A stretch of 64,000 nt of DNA from Paenibacillus beijingensis. GTDB lineage: Bacteria > Bacillota > Bacilli > Paenibacillales > Paenibacillaceae. The translations under genes and the position numbers were made by a program. Positions within the stretch are counted from its first letter, which is position 1. Each line of letters opens with the position of its first letter. The notes under the pieces are model-generated. The model was not told where the DNA came from. It did not search any database and worked only from the letters and a program-made list of their open reading frames with translations. The DNA is taken from NCBI RefSeq assembly GCF_000961095.1, contig NZ_CP011058.1, positions 3,127,501-3,191,500 of the forward strand, written 5' to 3'. Of this stretch, positions 25,284-33,269 are shown in pieces.

Positions 25284-26189
25284 ATGCTGGGACTGCAATA
25301 TTTCGGGTTCGAAGCTTTATGGAGTCCGCCGCTTCTCTTCGGAGCGATCGCGCTGGTCATCGGATATTATTATTTGATCGGCCCGTGGCGGTTGAAACGG
25401 TTTCCCGAAGAAGCGAGAGCAACCGCTTTGCAGCAGACCATGTTCGGCAGCGGCGTTGCGCTGCTCTATGCGGCGCAGGGCGGTCCGCTCAATCTGCTCG
25501 GCCATCTGATGTTTACGTTTCATATGCTGGATATGTCGCTATCGTATCTGATCGCCCCGCCGCTCGTGCTGCTCGGCGTACCGGGTTATATATGGCGGTT
25601 CGTTTTTTCGCATCGGGGGTGGCGTCCCTTCCGCTGGCTGACGCATCCGATTTTGACGCTGGTCGCCTTCAATATGCTGTTCTCCATCTACCATGTGCCG
25701 CTCGTGCACGATTACGTGATGACGCACTTTACGCTGCACCGTTTGTTCTATCTGGTGCTGCTGGTCGCGGCGTTCCTGATGTGGTGGCAGATTACGTGCC
25801 CGGTCCCGGAATGGAACCGGCTGAACGGCTTGCGCAAAATGGCGTTTGTGTTCGCGAGCGGCATGCTGCTGACGCCGGCCTGCGCCCTCATCATATTCGC
25901 GGGTTCGCCGATGTACGCCGTGTACAACGATCCGCAAGTGTGGGCGAAGGCGATGGGCTACTGCGTGTCGGGCGATCCTTCGCAGCTGCTGAAGACGTTA
26001 GGCGGACCTTCGGTCTTCAGTCTGTTCAGTCCGCTTGAGGACCAACAGCTGGGCGGCATCGTCATGAAGCTGATCCAGGAAGTGATGTTCGGCGCGATTC
26101 TGGCATATGTTTTTTTTCATTGGTATAAAAAAGAGCACGCCGACTCGGATACCGATTTGCCGAATGCCGGTCAGGCGGGCGCTCCTTAA
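25284..26189 (+). CDS. ctaG: Cytochrome c oxidase assembly factor CtaG (caa3 type)
   Basis: A 301-residue protein with seven or eight membrane helices, of the Bacillus CtaG/YtkB-like family required for forming active caa3 oxidase, probably in CuB insertion. Conserved His-rich segments are FHMLDMSLSYLIAPPLVLLG, FSIYHVPLVHDYVMTH and LHRLFYLVLLVAAFLMWWQI. It is unrelated in sequence to mitochondrial Cox11, which shares the ctaG name. The ribosome site AAAGGGGG precedes the ATG. The DUF420 gene follows after 27 bases. Placement after ctaCDEF matches Bacillus, but here a 1-kb repeat region intervenes. Confidence 0.93.
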   Translation: MLGLQYFGFEALWSPPLLFGAIALVIGYYYLIGPWRLKRFPEEARATALQQTMFGSGVALLYAAQGGPLNLLGHLMFTFHMLDMSLSYLIAPPLVLLGVPGYIWRFVFSHRGWRPFRWLTHPILTLVAFNMLFSIYHVPLVHDYVMTHFTLHRLFYLVLLVAAFLMWWQITCPVPEWNRLNGLRKMAFVFASGMLLTPACALIIFAGSPMYAVYNDPQVWAKAMGYCVSGDPSQLLKTLGGPSVFSLFSPLEDQQLGGIVMKLIQEVMFGAILAYVFFHWYKKEHADSDTDLPNAGQAGAP

Positions 26190-26216
26190 CACAATTTTGG
26201 ACAGGGTGGGAAGTCA

Positions 26217-26681
26217 ATGTCGATTTATACGCTTTTTCCTACAATCAGCACCTCCTTTATCGTCATCAGCGCCATTCTGGTCGCGATCGGCTGGCGCCTC
26301 GCCATCCGGCGCAGACTGGACGAGCACAAGAAGGTGATGATTGCGGCCGCTGTCGCAGCGATAATCTTCTTTATCATTTATGCGTCGCGCACGATTTTGG
26401 TCGGGAATACGGAATGGGGCGGTCCGGATAATCTGGAAAAATATTATGTCTTCTTTCTCGTATTTCATATTATACTGGCGACCGTGGCTGCCGTCTTCGG
26501 CATTACGACGCTCGTTCTGGGATTTCGCGAAAAGTTCGCCAAACACCGCAAATGGGGCCGGACGACGTCCGTGATCTGGTTTTTCACCGCGATTACGGGT
26601 GTGGCCGTTTATGTGCTGCTGTATGTCATGTATCCCGGAGGCCATACGAAACCGATGATCGACGCCATATTCGGTCTGTAA
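26217..26681 (+). CDS. DUF420 membrane protein (YozB-like)
   Basis: A 154-residue protein with four or five membrane helices. It matches the DUF420 family, which is regularly found beside ctaG in Bacillaceae. Conserved features are the N-terminal LFPTISTSFIVISAILVAIGW helix, HKKVMIAA, and the His-containing VFHIILATVAAVFGITTL and KWGRTTSVIWFFTAITGVAVYVLL. The family is presumed to aid oxidase assembly, but no biochemical role is established. GGGTGGGAAG precedes the ATG. A terminator follows. Confidence 0.88.
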   Translation: MSIYTLFPTISTSFIVISAILVAIGWRLAIRRRLDEHKKVMIAAAVAAIIFFIIYASRTILVGNTEWGGPDNLEKYYVFFLVFHIILATVAAVFGITTLVLGFREKFAKHRKWGRTTSVIWFFTAITGVAVYVLLYVMYPGGHTKPMIDAIFGL

Positions 26682-26696
26682 GAGCAAGATCTAATG

Positions 26697-26730
26697 AGCC
26701 ATTCTCTACCTTGGAGAGTGGCTTTGTTTT
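26697..26730 (+). terminator. Terminator after ctaG-DUF420
   Basis: AGCCATTCTC (26697-26706, reading AGCCA-T-TCTC) pairs with GAGAGTGGCT (26714-26723) with one G-T pair, followed by TTGTTTT. Confidence 0.85.
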
Positions 26731-26870
26731 AGAGGCAAGTGACCAGGGTAATGTTGGGAATAAAATGGCGGAAAAGAACATATTGTTTAGGAATTTATGT
26801 AAAAACCCTTTTCTCGTAAGCCTAAATGAGATACAATGACAGGACTGCAATTCGAAAGGAGTTATTCATT

Positions 26871-27965
26871 TTGTTATCAAAAGGGAAAAGAAAGTTAGGT
26901 TTTGCGGCATTTGCCATGCTGCTCGTGGTTGCGCTCATGTTGGGGGGCTGCTCTACCGCTTCCAAGTCACCGAAAGAAACGTTGATGGATGCAACCGGCA
27001 AAACGGCTGAGTTAAAAAGCTACGCGTTTACAGGCAGTGTCAAATTGGAAGAATTGAACGTTCCTGAGGAGATGGCGACCGATCTGAACACGTCCATGAT
27101 GCTCGGCATGCTGCAAAACGCCGAAATCAGCTGGACAGGGGCTTACCGTCTCGATCCGATGCTTACGGAAATGAACATGAAAATTATTACAAGCGGAGAT
27201 ATGGCGCTTACGATCAACACAACGATGATTATGAATCAAGATAAATTGTGGATCAAAGTTCCGAATATCCCGATGCTTGCATCGTTCATTCCGCAGAGCC
27301 TGGTCGGCAAATTTGTGGAGTTTGACATGAAGGAGCTGGCGAAGGAGCAAGGAACGGAAATGCCGCAGCTGGACGTTGCGAAATCGCAGCAGTTCGTGAA
27401 CGACGTATCCGGAATCGTATTCAAGCATATTGATGAAAAAACATACCTTAAATCCGTCAAGCCGAAAGAAGCGGGCATTCCGGACGACGCAGGCGCGGAC
27501 AAAGCGGTTCAGGTGCACGTGACTCGCGACCAGGTCGAGCCGCTGGCGCAAACAGTTGTGAAAAACATTTTGCCGGAAATATTCGACCTGCTTTCCAAGA
27601 ATGAGGAATACCGCAACATGCTGCAGCTGACGCAGGCGGATCTTGACGACGCCCGCAAGGAAGTAACGCAGACGAGCGACGAGGAATTGAAAAAGGGCAT
27701 CGAAGAGTTTAACAAAACGGTTACGGCGCTGGATGTCACCTCCAACATCGGCATCGATAAAGAAGGCTATGCACATTACAGCAACACACTGGTCAAAATG
27801 GAGATGAACGACAACGGTCAAACCGGCAGCGGTACGCTTCGTTTCCTTTCCCAAATGACCAACATCAACGGCGACGTCAAGTTTGAGACGGGTGAGCCGA
27901 AAGACGCGGTCACGATGGAGCAGCTCCAGCAAGCGATCAACGAGCAGATGACCGGCGGACTGTAA
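26871..27965 (+). CDS. Secreted lipoprotein, DUF6612/LppX-like
   Basis: A 364-residue predicted lipoprotein. Positively charged N-terminus (LSKGKRKLG), hydrophobic core and lipobox MLGGC are followed by an acidic, Lys/Glu/Thr-rich body without membrane segments. The pattern (KETLMDATGKTAELKSYAFTGSVKLEEL, repeated beta-strand-like alternation, and a late SNTLVKMEM...GSGTLRFLSQM strand pair) resembles Firmicute DUF6612 lipoproteins with a LolA/LppX-type fold, possibly binding a hydrophobic ligand at the cell surface. The start is TTG 26871, nine bases after AAAGGAG; an upstream ATG in frame lacks a ribosome site. A TACAAT -10 lies at 26832-26837. Family assignment tentative. Confidence 0.75.
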   Translation: MLSKGKRKLGFAAFAMLLVVALMLGGCSTASKSPKETLMDATGKTAELKSYAFTGSVKLEELNVPEEMATDLNTSMMLGMLQNAEISWTGAYRLDPMLTEMNMKIITSGDMALTINTTMIMNQDKLWIKVPNIPMLASFIPQSLVGKFVEFDMKELAKEQGTEMPQLDVAKSQQFVNDVSGIVFKHIDEKTYLKSVKPKEAGIPDDAGADKAVQVHVTRDQVEPLAQTVVKNILPEIFDLLSKNEEYRNMLQLTQADLDDARKEVTQTSDEELKKGIEEFNKTVTALDVTSNIGIDKEGYAHYSNTLVKMEMNDNGQTGSGTLRFLSQMTNINGDVKFETGEPKDAVTMEQLQQAINEQMTGGL

Positions 27966-28003
27966 CCCGAATTCCATAAGCAGCGGCATTTGCCGCACAG
28001 ACA

Positions 28004-28043
28004 AGAGGCCAACCGGGCTGCAGTCCGGCTGGCCTCTTTTTTT
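28004..28043 (+). terminator. Rho-independent terminator of the lipoprotein gene
   Basis: AGAGGCCA (28004-28011) with TGGCCTCT (28030-28037), plus an inner CCGG/CCGG pairing, is followed by seven T. Confidence 0.93.
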
Positions 28044-28103
28044 AAAATATCAGGAAGTATAAATATTGCTTTATCCTTTTCTGATATTCTGTGCGAAACG
28101 AAT

Positions 28104-28155
28104 CTCTCCCATAAATGGGAGAGCGATAGCCGCTTCTGCTTGTGTGGCAGAAGCG
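28104..28155 (+). other. Two adjacent perfect hairpins without T-tract
   Basis: CTCTCCCAT (28104-28112) pairs with ATGGGAGAG (28115-28123), and CGCTTCTGC (28131-28139) pairs with GCAGAAGCG (28147-28155). They lie between the lipoprotein terminator and the next promoter and belong to no gene. Function unknown; they could be a small RNA or a relic repeat. Confidence 0.55.
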
Positions 28156-28204
28156 ACTGCAGACTGTTTGTCTGGAAATTGGTTGGAGAATTGCATCCTA
28201 ATAA

Positions 28205-28260
28205 TTGACAATTGAGGATGACCTGTATATACTGTGTATAAAGATATGCACAGTATATAC
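28205..28260 (+). promoter_or_regulatory. Sigma-A promoter overlapped by a 12-bp inverted repeat operator
   Basis: TTGACA (28205-28210), 17-base spacer, TATACT (28228-28233). A perfect inverted repeat GTATATACTGTG (28225-28236) / CACAGTATATAC (28249-28260) covers the -10 box and the start point. The gene set downstream includes a GntR regulator of the YtrA type, the probable ligand of this site, giving autorepression. Confidence 0.85.
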
Positions 28261-28292
28261 ATGAACGATTTTGTTGGAATGGAGTGACGGCT

Positions 28293-29024
28293 GTGGGTGT
28301 GTGGCGGGGGGCTTGGTGCCTGGTGCGTTACGAATGGAGCCGGGGATGGGCGGGGGTGCTGGCGACGCTTTTGTTTGCCACTTATATGGTGTTCACGACG
28401 CTGCCGCTGTTCAATTACGCCGGCGAACTGGATCAAGGGTACCGGGTTGTCATCTGGGCCGGCGATTTCTCGATGCTTGTCGTTTTGCCTTGTCTCGGAT
28501 TTCTCATGAACCGGACGACGCTTCGCTACTTGCGGGAAGATTACGTCACCCGGCGGATCGCCTACTGGCGGACGCTGCCGATTACGAACCGGCATATCGC
28601 GGCTGCACGGCTCATCATGATGATGACGGTGCTCGTGCCGCTATGGCTTTACTTTTTCACGCTGGAATATATCGTTGCGAAAGGACTGCGCAGCATGTTG
28701 ACCGTTCCGGAATTTACCGGTTATGCGCTGTTCTGGCTCGGCTATGCGGTCATCGTCAGCGTCACGTATGCGTACTGGGAAGTTGGCTATTCCGGCCGCA
28801 CATTTTTCATCATCTGTTTTGTGTATGTGGGACTGTTTGTTGCGGTGTCGTGCATCGTGGCGATGAACGGGGGCTCCATCATTTTCGCCGCTGCCGGACA
28901 GTTCCGCAGCGGGCATTGGTGGCTCGCCGGCCTATCCCTGGCTGCGGGCGCCGCAGCTCTTGCGCTCGGCAGCGGCATGATACGCAGGCGGCTCGAGACG
29001 CGGAGCTTGACGAATGAACGATAA
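28293..29024 (+). CDS. Multi-helix membrane protein of a GntR-controlled transporter set
   Basis: A 243-residue hydrophobic protein with about six membrane helices and short charged loops (NRTTLRYLREDYVTRRIAYWRTLPI in the first cytoplasmic loop). No exact family was recognised, but size, topology and position next to a GntR regulator and an ABC ATPase suggest an ABC-2-like permease. GTG 28293 was selected because GGAG lies eight bases upstream; GTG 28284 would sit inside that site. It is first in the operon behind the palindrome-covered promoter. The GntR gene starts 17 bases after its stop. Confidence 0.72.
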   Translation: MGVWRGAWCLVRYEWSRGWAGVLATLLFATYMVFTTLPLFNYAGELDQGYRVVIWAGDFSMLVVLPCLGFLMNRTTLRYLREDYVTRRIAYWRTLPITNRHIAAARLIMMMTVLVPLWLYFFTLEYIVAKGLRSMLTVPEFTGYALFWLGYAVIVSVTYAYWEVGYSGRTFFIICFVYVGLFVAVSCIVAMNGGSIIFAAAGQFRSGHWWLAGLSLAAGAAALALGSGMIRRRLETRSLTNER

Positions 29025-29041
29025 GAAGGTGACGGCTTTCG

Positions 29042-29437
29042 ATGTGGTTACCGATAGAGCTTAACGAGCATAGTGCGGAGCCGCTGTACCGGCAGATCGA
29101 AACGCAGCTGCGGGCGCTGATCATCAGCGGGCGGCTGGCTGAAGATACGCTTCTTCCTTCGATAAGGGAGCTGGCGCAAATGCTGAAATGCAGCGTCATC
29201 ACGGTGCGGAGAGTGTATCAGGATCTGGAAAATGAAGGGCTGCTGCGGACGCGGCAGGGAACGGGAACGTTTGTCGCCGCCGTCGATACGGACATCAGAG
29301 ACCGGCAGCGGCTCGAGTCGGTTACCGCAGCATTCGCCGCCGCCGTGGAGGCTGGACTGAGGGTGAAATGCAGCGAAGAGGAGATGACGGACATTTTTCA
29401 GCGGGTGATGAAGGAACGGATGGGGCTGGAGCGGTGA
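29042..29437 (+). CDS. GntR-family repressor, YtrA subfamily
   Basis: A 131-residue regulator. The N-terminal winged helix-turn-helix (residues 10-75) shows PLYRQIETQLRALIISGRL, LPSIRELAQMLKCSVITVRRVYQDLENEGLL and the wing RQGTGTFVA. The C-terminal part is short, about 50 residues of helix, as in YtrA proteins, which control ABC transporter operons in response to cell-envelope stress. It is encoded between the membrane protein and the ATPase. The palindrome at 28225-28260 is its likely operator. Effector unknown. Confidence 0.93.
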   Translation: MWLPIELNEHSAEPLYRQIETQLRALIISGRLAEDTLLPSIRELAQMLKCSVITVRRVYQDLENEGLLRTRQGTGTFVAAVDTDIRDRQRLESVTAAFAAAVEAGLRVKCSEEEMTDIFQRVMKERMGLER

Positions 29438-29599
29438 CCTAGGGCCAGCCTTTGGCGGCCCCAGACCGGGCTGCAATCGGGCTTACGGATCGCATGAACG
29501 AACTGCAGCGGTGCGGCGCCGCAATTCGTATCGGGAGAGGCGAAGAGCAGCTGAGGATCTTATGCGGCGGAGCACGGACATTAAGCAGGGAGGGATCAT

Positions 29600-30568
29600 A
29601 TGCGGGACAACTTAGCTATACATATTGAGGGAGTCGTGCAGCGCAGAGACCGTTTCAAGCTGGGGCCGCTTTCGTTGCAGGTTCCGCAAGGGTGTGTGAC
29701 GGCCATCGTCGGACCGAACGGATCGGGTAAAAGCTCGACGTTCAAGCTGCTGCTCGGTCTTTCCAAGCCGGATGAAGGTTACCTGACGATGCTCGGACAG
29801 CGAGTCGACGCCTCCGATGATGCGGTATTAAAGCGCCGCATCGGTTACTTGTCCGAGGAACCGTTCCATCAGGAGGACGGCATGCGAGGCCGTCAGAAGG
29901 CGGATTTTGTCCGGCAATGGTATCCGGATTGGAACGAAATCCTCTTTAACAAGCTGCTGTCCGTCTTTGAAGTGGACCCGTCGCTCAAGCTCAGACGCAT
30001 GTCCAAAGGAATGCGGCGCAAATTCGAGCTGGCGCTCATTATGGCCCATGAGCCGGAGCTGCTTCTGCTTGACGAGCCTTCCTCGGGTCTCGATCCGCTC
30101 GCCTGGAAGGCGATGATTGACGTGTTTCACCGGTATATGGAGCCGGGGACCCGGACCATTGTGATGGCGACGCATATTGTCGAGGAAGTGCGGCGGCTTG
30201 CCGATTACATCGTCTTCATGCATGCGGGACGGGTGCTCGGGATGTACGAGAAAGACGAATTGTTCAGCTCCTGGTCCCGCTTCTTCGTCGAGACCGGCAG
30301 CGGTTTAACCGCGGCCTCAGGCTGCGCCGCAGCAGCTTCGGAGATTCCCGGCGGCTGCCAGGCTGAAGATGCGGGCGGGGGCGTCATAAGCTTATCGACC
30401 GCCCGGCCGATGGAAGCGGAGCGCTGGCTGACCGAGCAGGGCTGGACAATCCGTGCCCGCCGGCCGATGGAGCTCGATGACATTATGGAAGCGCTCATTG
30501 AGCGCGATTGCAGAGAAAAGCGCGTACCGCAAGGGGCCGGTTCACCGCATCGTTCCGGAGCGGGTTAA
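29600..30568 (+). CDS. ABC transporter ATP-binding protein (YtrB-like)
   Basis: A 322-residue ATPase. Walker A is GPNGSGKSS, signature degenerate (RMSKGMRRKFELA), Walker B LLLLDEP and H-loop ATHI. A C-terminal extension of about 85 residues rich in Ala/Gly/Cys (ASGCAAAASEIPGGCQAEDAG) is atypical and perhaps linker-like. GGGAGGG precedes the ATG. It lies 162 bases after the GntR gene; that gap holds no recognisable gene. It probably acts with the membrane protein at 28293-29024. Its stop overlaps a following ATG (TAATG). Confidence 0.9.
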   Translation: MRDNLAIHIEGVVQRRDRFKLGPLSLQVPQGCVTAIVGPNGSGKSSTFKLLLGLSKPDEGYLTMLGQRVDASDDAVLKRRIGYLSEEPFHQEDGMRGRQKADFVRQWYPDWNEILFNKLLSVFEVDPSLKLRRMSKGMRRKFELALIMAHEPELLLLDEPSSGLDPLAWKAMIDVFHRYMEPGTRTIVMATHIVEEVRRLADYIVFMHAGRVLGMYEKDELFSSWSRFFVETGSGLTAASGCAAAASEIPGGCQAEDAGGGVISLSTARPMEAERWLTEQGWTIRARRPMELDDIMEALIERDCREKRVPQGAGSPHRSGAG

Positions 30569-30711
30569 TGAACGAAGAAAGCGCGGCGATTCGAAGCGGA
30601 GCATCATCGGTAGAGCCGCATCGCTCAGAGCAGGGGAATAATCGCCAGATCCGCAAAGCCTCAGTTCAGGAAAAAAACGGAAGAAATCCGCCGGTTCAGA
30701 ACGTAAAGTAA
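30568..30711 (+). CDS. Possible small overlapping ORF, 47 residues
   Basis: The ATG overlaps the stop of the preceding ATPase gene as TAATG, a geometry that permits reinitiation. The predicted peptide (MNEESAAIRSGASSVEPHRS and following) is hydrophilic, has no membrane segment and resembles no family known to me. It may be translated or merely chance; it also could be a degraded remnant of another component. Confidence 0.25.
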   Translation: MNEESAAIRSGASSVEPHRSEQGNNRQIRKASVQEKNGRNPPVQNVK

Positions 30712-30769
30712 TATGAGGGAACTTTATTGTTTCCGTTCTGAAAGAAAAAAGAAGGAAAGGGTGGCTGCT

Positions 30770-31672
30770 GTGAAGCCTTTAATTGTCGATCAGATTACGA
30801 AGCAGTACGGAGACAAAACCGCCGTCAACGGCATCAGCTTTGAAGTGGAGCAGGGCGAAATTTACGGCCTGCTCGGCGCGAACGGAGCGGGCAAAACGAC
30901 GACGATGCGGATGGTGCTCGGACTTATTTTTCCCGATGAAGGAAAGGTGCTCTACAACGGCAAGCCATACGGCAAGGAGCAGCTGCGGATGCTGGGGTAT
31001 TTGCCGGAGGAACGCGGATTGTATCCGAAAGTGAAAGTGAGCGAGCAGCTGCTGTACCTCGCGAAGTTGCGCGGCATGACGGCCAAAGATGCGGACAGCA
31101 GCTTGAAGCGGTGGCTGGAGAGGTTCGAGGTTCCGGAATATTACAACAAAAGAGTGGAGGAGCTATCCAAGGGCAACCAGCAAAAAATCCAGTTTATCGC
31201 TTCTATAATCCACAATCCGCGCATCGTTATTTTGGATGAAGCATTCAGCGGCCTGGACCCGGTCAATGTGGAGCTGCTCAAAGCGACCGTCAAGGAACTG
31301 CGGGACAATGGAACGACGATTCTGTTCTCGACCCACCGGATGGAGCATGTCGAGGAATTGTGCCGGAACATTACGATTTTGCACCGCTCGAACGCCGTTT
31401 TGAAGGGCAGCTTGAAAGAAATCAAGAAATCGTTCCCGAGAGAGCGGGTACTGCTCGCGGCAGACGGCGATGTAAGCGGGCTGGATGCGCTCCCGGGCGT
31501 CCGCAGGGTACAGAGGCACGAGTACGGCTATGAAATTTTCATCGAAAACGAATCGGCGGCGCGCGGTATTCTGGAATATGCGATGGCGCAAGGCGGAGTG
31601 GACCGGTTCCAGGTGATGGAGCCTACGCTGAACGAAATTTTTATTAAGACGGTAGGTGATACTCGTGAATGA
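30770..31672 (+). CDS. NatA-like ABC transporter ATP-binding protein
   Basis: A 300-residue ATPase similar to the sodium/drug-export ATPase NatA and related DrrA-like proteins. Walker A is GANGAGKTT, signature ELSKGNQQK, Walker B IVILDEAFSGLDP and H-loop STHRMEHVE. The C-terminal domain (about residues 215-300) has the DrrA-type mixed alpha/beta layout, ending in LNEIFIKTVGD. GTG at 30770 was chosen, after GGAAAGG; GTG 30761 is an alternative. The permease gene overlaps its 3' end by eight bases, so the two form a tight pair. Confidence 0.9.
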   Translation: MKPLIVDQITKQYGDKTAVNGISFEVEQGEIYGLLGANGAGKTTTMRMVLGLIFPDEGKVLYNGKPYGKEQLRMLGYLPEERGLYPKVKVSEQLLYLAKLRGMTAKDADSSLKRWLERFEVPEYYNKRVEELSKGNQQKIQFIASIIHNPRIVILDEAFSGLDPVNVELLKATVKELRDNGTTILFSTHRMEHVEELCRNITILHRSNAVLKGSLKEIKKSFPRERVLLAADGDVSGLDALPGVRRVQRHEYGYEIFIENESAARGILEYAMAQGGVDRFQVMEPTLNEIFIKTVGDTRE

Positions 31673-32990
31673 GCTGTTAACGGTCATCGGATTTACGGTA
31701 CGCAGCAAAATAAAAGGAAAAGCGTTTATTGTTACTACGCTGATTATTGCCATCATTTTGAGCGTCGGCATCAACCTTCCTTATATCATTTCCCAGTTTA
31801 ATTCCGGACCCGGAAAAGCGACTCCCGTCGGCTATATTAATGGAGCGGCCGCTTCGCAGGCGGGCGGCTACAGCGAAAGCGAGCTGGGCGGCGCCTTGAA
31901 GAAGTACTTCGAGACTAAGGAAGAACAGGACGTGGAGATGGTCCCGATTGACGATTCGGGATCGGCGGCCGGCAACGAAACGCTTCTCAAGCAGGCGGTC
32001 CGCGACGGCAAAATCAAAGGCTACCTGACGTTTTCCGATAACGGAAGCGGTTTTCCGGCCGTCACCTACAATTCCGAGAAGGTGATGGAGAGCTCGGTTT
32101 CGGGCGCGCTCAAGACGGCGCTGCAGGACGTGAAGCTGGAGAGCGTACTCGCCCAGTCCGGGCTGACGGAAGCGCAGCGGGCGCTGCTGTTCTCGCCGGT
32201 CAGCGTCGATTCCGTGCAAATCTCTGCGGAAGGCGGAGCGGGCTCGGTCGGCAGCGGCCGCAGCGAAACCGAGCAGGGAGTTAACATGGGCGTCGTTTAT
32301 ATTGTGATTGTGCTGCTGTTCATGACGCTGATGGGAACGGGCAATGTCATTGCGAGCGAGATTACGATGGAAAAAAGCTCGCGCGTCATGGAGGTGCTCA
32401 TTACGAGCGTTGCGCCGCTCAAGCAGATGTTCGGCAAAATCATCGGCATGCTCATCATCGGCATCTCGCAAATCGCGGTTTACGTCATCGTGCTCGTGCT
32501 GAACATGATGCTGCCGACGAACAAGGATGCGTGGGCGAGCTTCGATATTTCGCTCTCGGACATCAGTCCCGCGCTGCTGCTGTACTCGCTGCTCTTGTAT
32601 GTGCTCGGTTATTTCCTGTACGCCACGCTGTATGCGGCCGTCGGCTCGCTCGTCAGCCGCACCGAGGATCTTGGGCAGGCGGTCATGCCGATCACGTTTG
32701 TTGCGCTTGCGGCATTTTATATCAGCATCTTCAGCATCTCCCGCCCGGACAGCATGCTTGTCCTTGTCAGCTCCTTCATCCCGTTCTTTACGCCGTTTGC
32801 GATGGTGCTGCGCATTGGAGTCGGCGACCCGCCGCTCTGGCACGTATGGGTTGCGATTGCGGAGCTTCTGGCCGCCATCTACCTGTTCGGCTGGCTGTCC
32901 GCCAAAATTTACCGCACCGGCGTACTCATGTACGGCAAGCGCCCGAGTATTAAAGAGCTGCGCAAGGCGATGAAGGCGTATAAGATTTAA
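31665..32990 (+). CDS. NatB-like ABC-2 exporter permease
   Basis: A 441-residue permease with one N-terminal helix (IVTTLIIAIILSVGINLPYI), a large extracytoplasmic domain (about residues 45-205) and five or six C-terminal helices. The segment GNVIASEITMEKSSRVMEVLITSVAP is the hallmark of the ABC-2/NatB (YhaP-like) family. With the preceding ATPase it would export sodium, a drug or a peptide; the substrate is not determinable. It starts at GTG 31665 with AGGTGAT a few bases upstream. Terminator at 33075-33110. Confidence 0.92.
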   Translation: MNELLTVIGFTVRSKIKGKAFIVTTLIIAIILSVGINLPYIISQFNSGPGKATPVGYINGAAASQAGGYSESELGGALKKYFETKEEQDVEMVPIDDSGSAAGNETLLKQAVRDGKIKGYLTFSDNGSGFPAVTYNSEKVMESSVSGALKTALQDVKLESVLAQSGLTEAQRALLFSPVSVDSVQISAEGGAGSVGSGRSETEQGVNMGVVYIVIVLLFMTLMGTGNVIASEITMEKSSRVMEVLITSVAPLKQMFGKIIGMLIIGISQIAVYVIVLVLNMMLPTNKDAWASFDISLSDISPALLLYSLLLYVLGYFLYATLYAAVGSLVSRTEDLGQAVMPITFVALAAFYISIFSISRPDSMLVLVSSFIPFFTPFAMVLRIGVGDPPLWHVWVAIAELLAAIYLFGWLSAKIYRTGVLMYGKRPSIKELRKAMKAYKI

Positions 32991-33074
32991 TTCACGATAT
33001 CGGTGATACTGATATGTGTTGTGAGTAATGGTTATAAATGAGACTTTATATGTACGAATGAGACTAAGATTCTT

Positions 33075-33110
33075 AACCAGTTAGGTCAGCCCTTGATCTA
33101 ACTGGTTTTT
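33075..33110 (+). terminator. Terminator after the NatAB-like pair
   Basis: AACCAGTTAG (33075-33084) pairs perfectly with CTAACTGGTT (33098-33107), with an inner TCA/TGA pair and a T-rich tail. Confidence 0.88.
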
Positions 33111-33160
33111 GTAATCGGTCATGTGTTTATAGCGGCTTAGCATATTGAAAATTATGATGT

Positions 33161-33203
33161 CCGGATAAAATTATATTGACCATTCAAAATATTCAGGTAT
33201 GCT
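33161..33203 (+). promoter_or_regulatory. Island promoter P1 with shared operator-like box
   Basis: CCGGATAAAATTATA (33161-33175) leads into -35 TTGACC (33176-33181), a 16-base spacer and -10 TATGCT (33198-33203). The same arrangement recurs at 34399, 39989 and, inverted, at 44279, so the conserved CCGGA box upstream of -35 probably binds a common regulator. It drives the nitronate-monooxygenase-like gene. Confidence 0.75.
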
Positions 33204-33269
33204 TATTTATGTGAGGAAATATCTAACTTGATAAGAACGGGTATTATCTATAAAAGGAGGTTTTCAAAA

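Noticed and set aside
24641..25298. Short frames (60-87 codons) in the ctaF-ctaG gap
   Set aside because: They arise within the duplicated structured element and differ between the two copies, so protein coding is not conserved.
28104..28155. Hairpins as a second terminator of the lipoprotein gene
   Set aside because: There is no T-tract after either stem, and a strong terminator already lies at 28004-28043.
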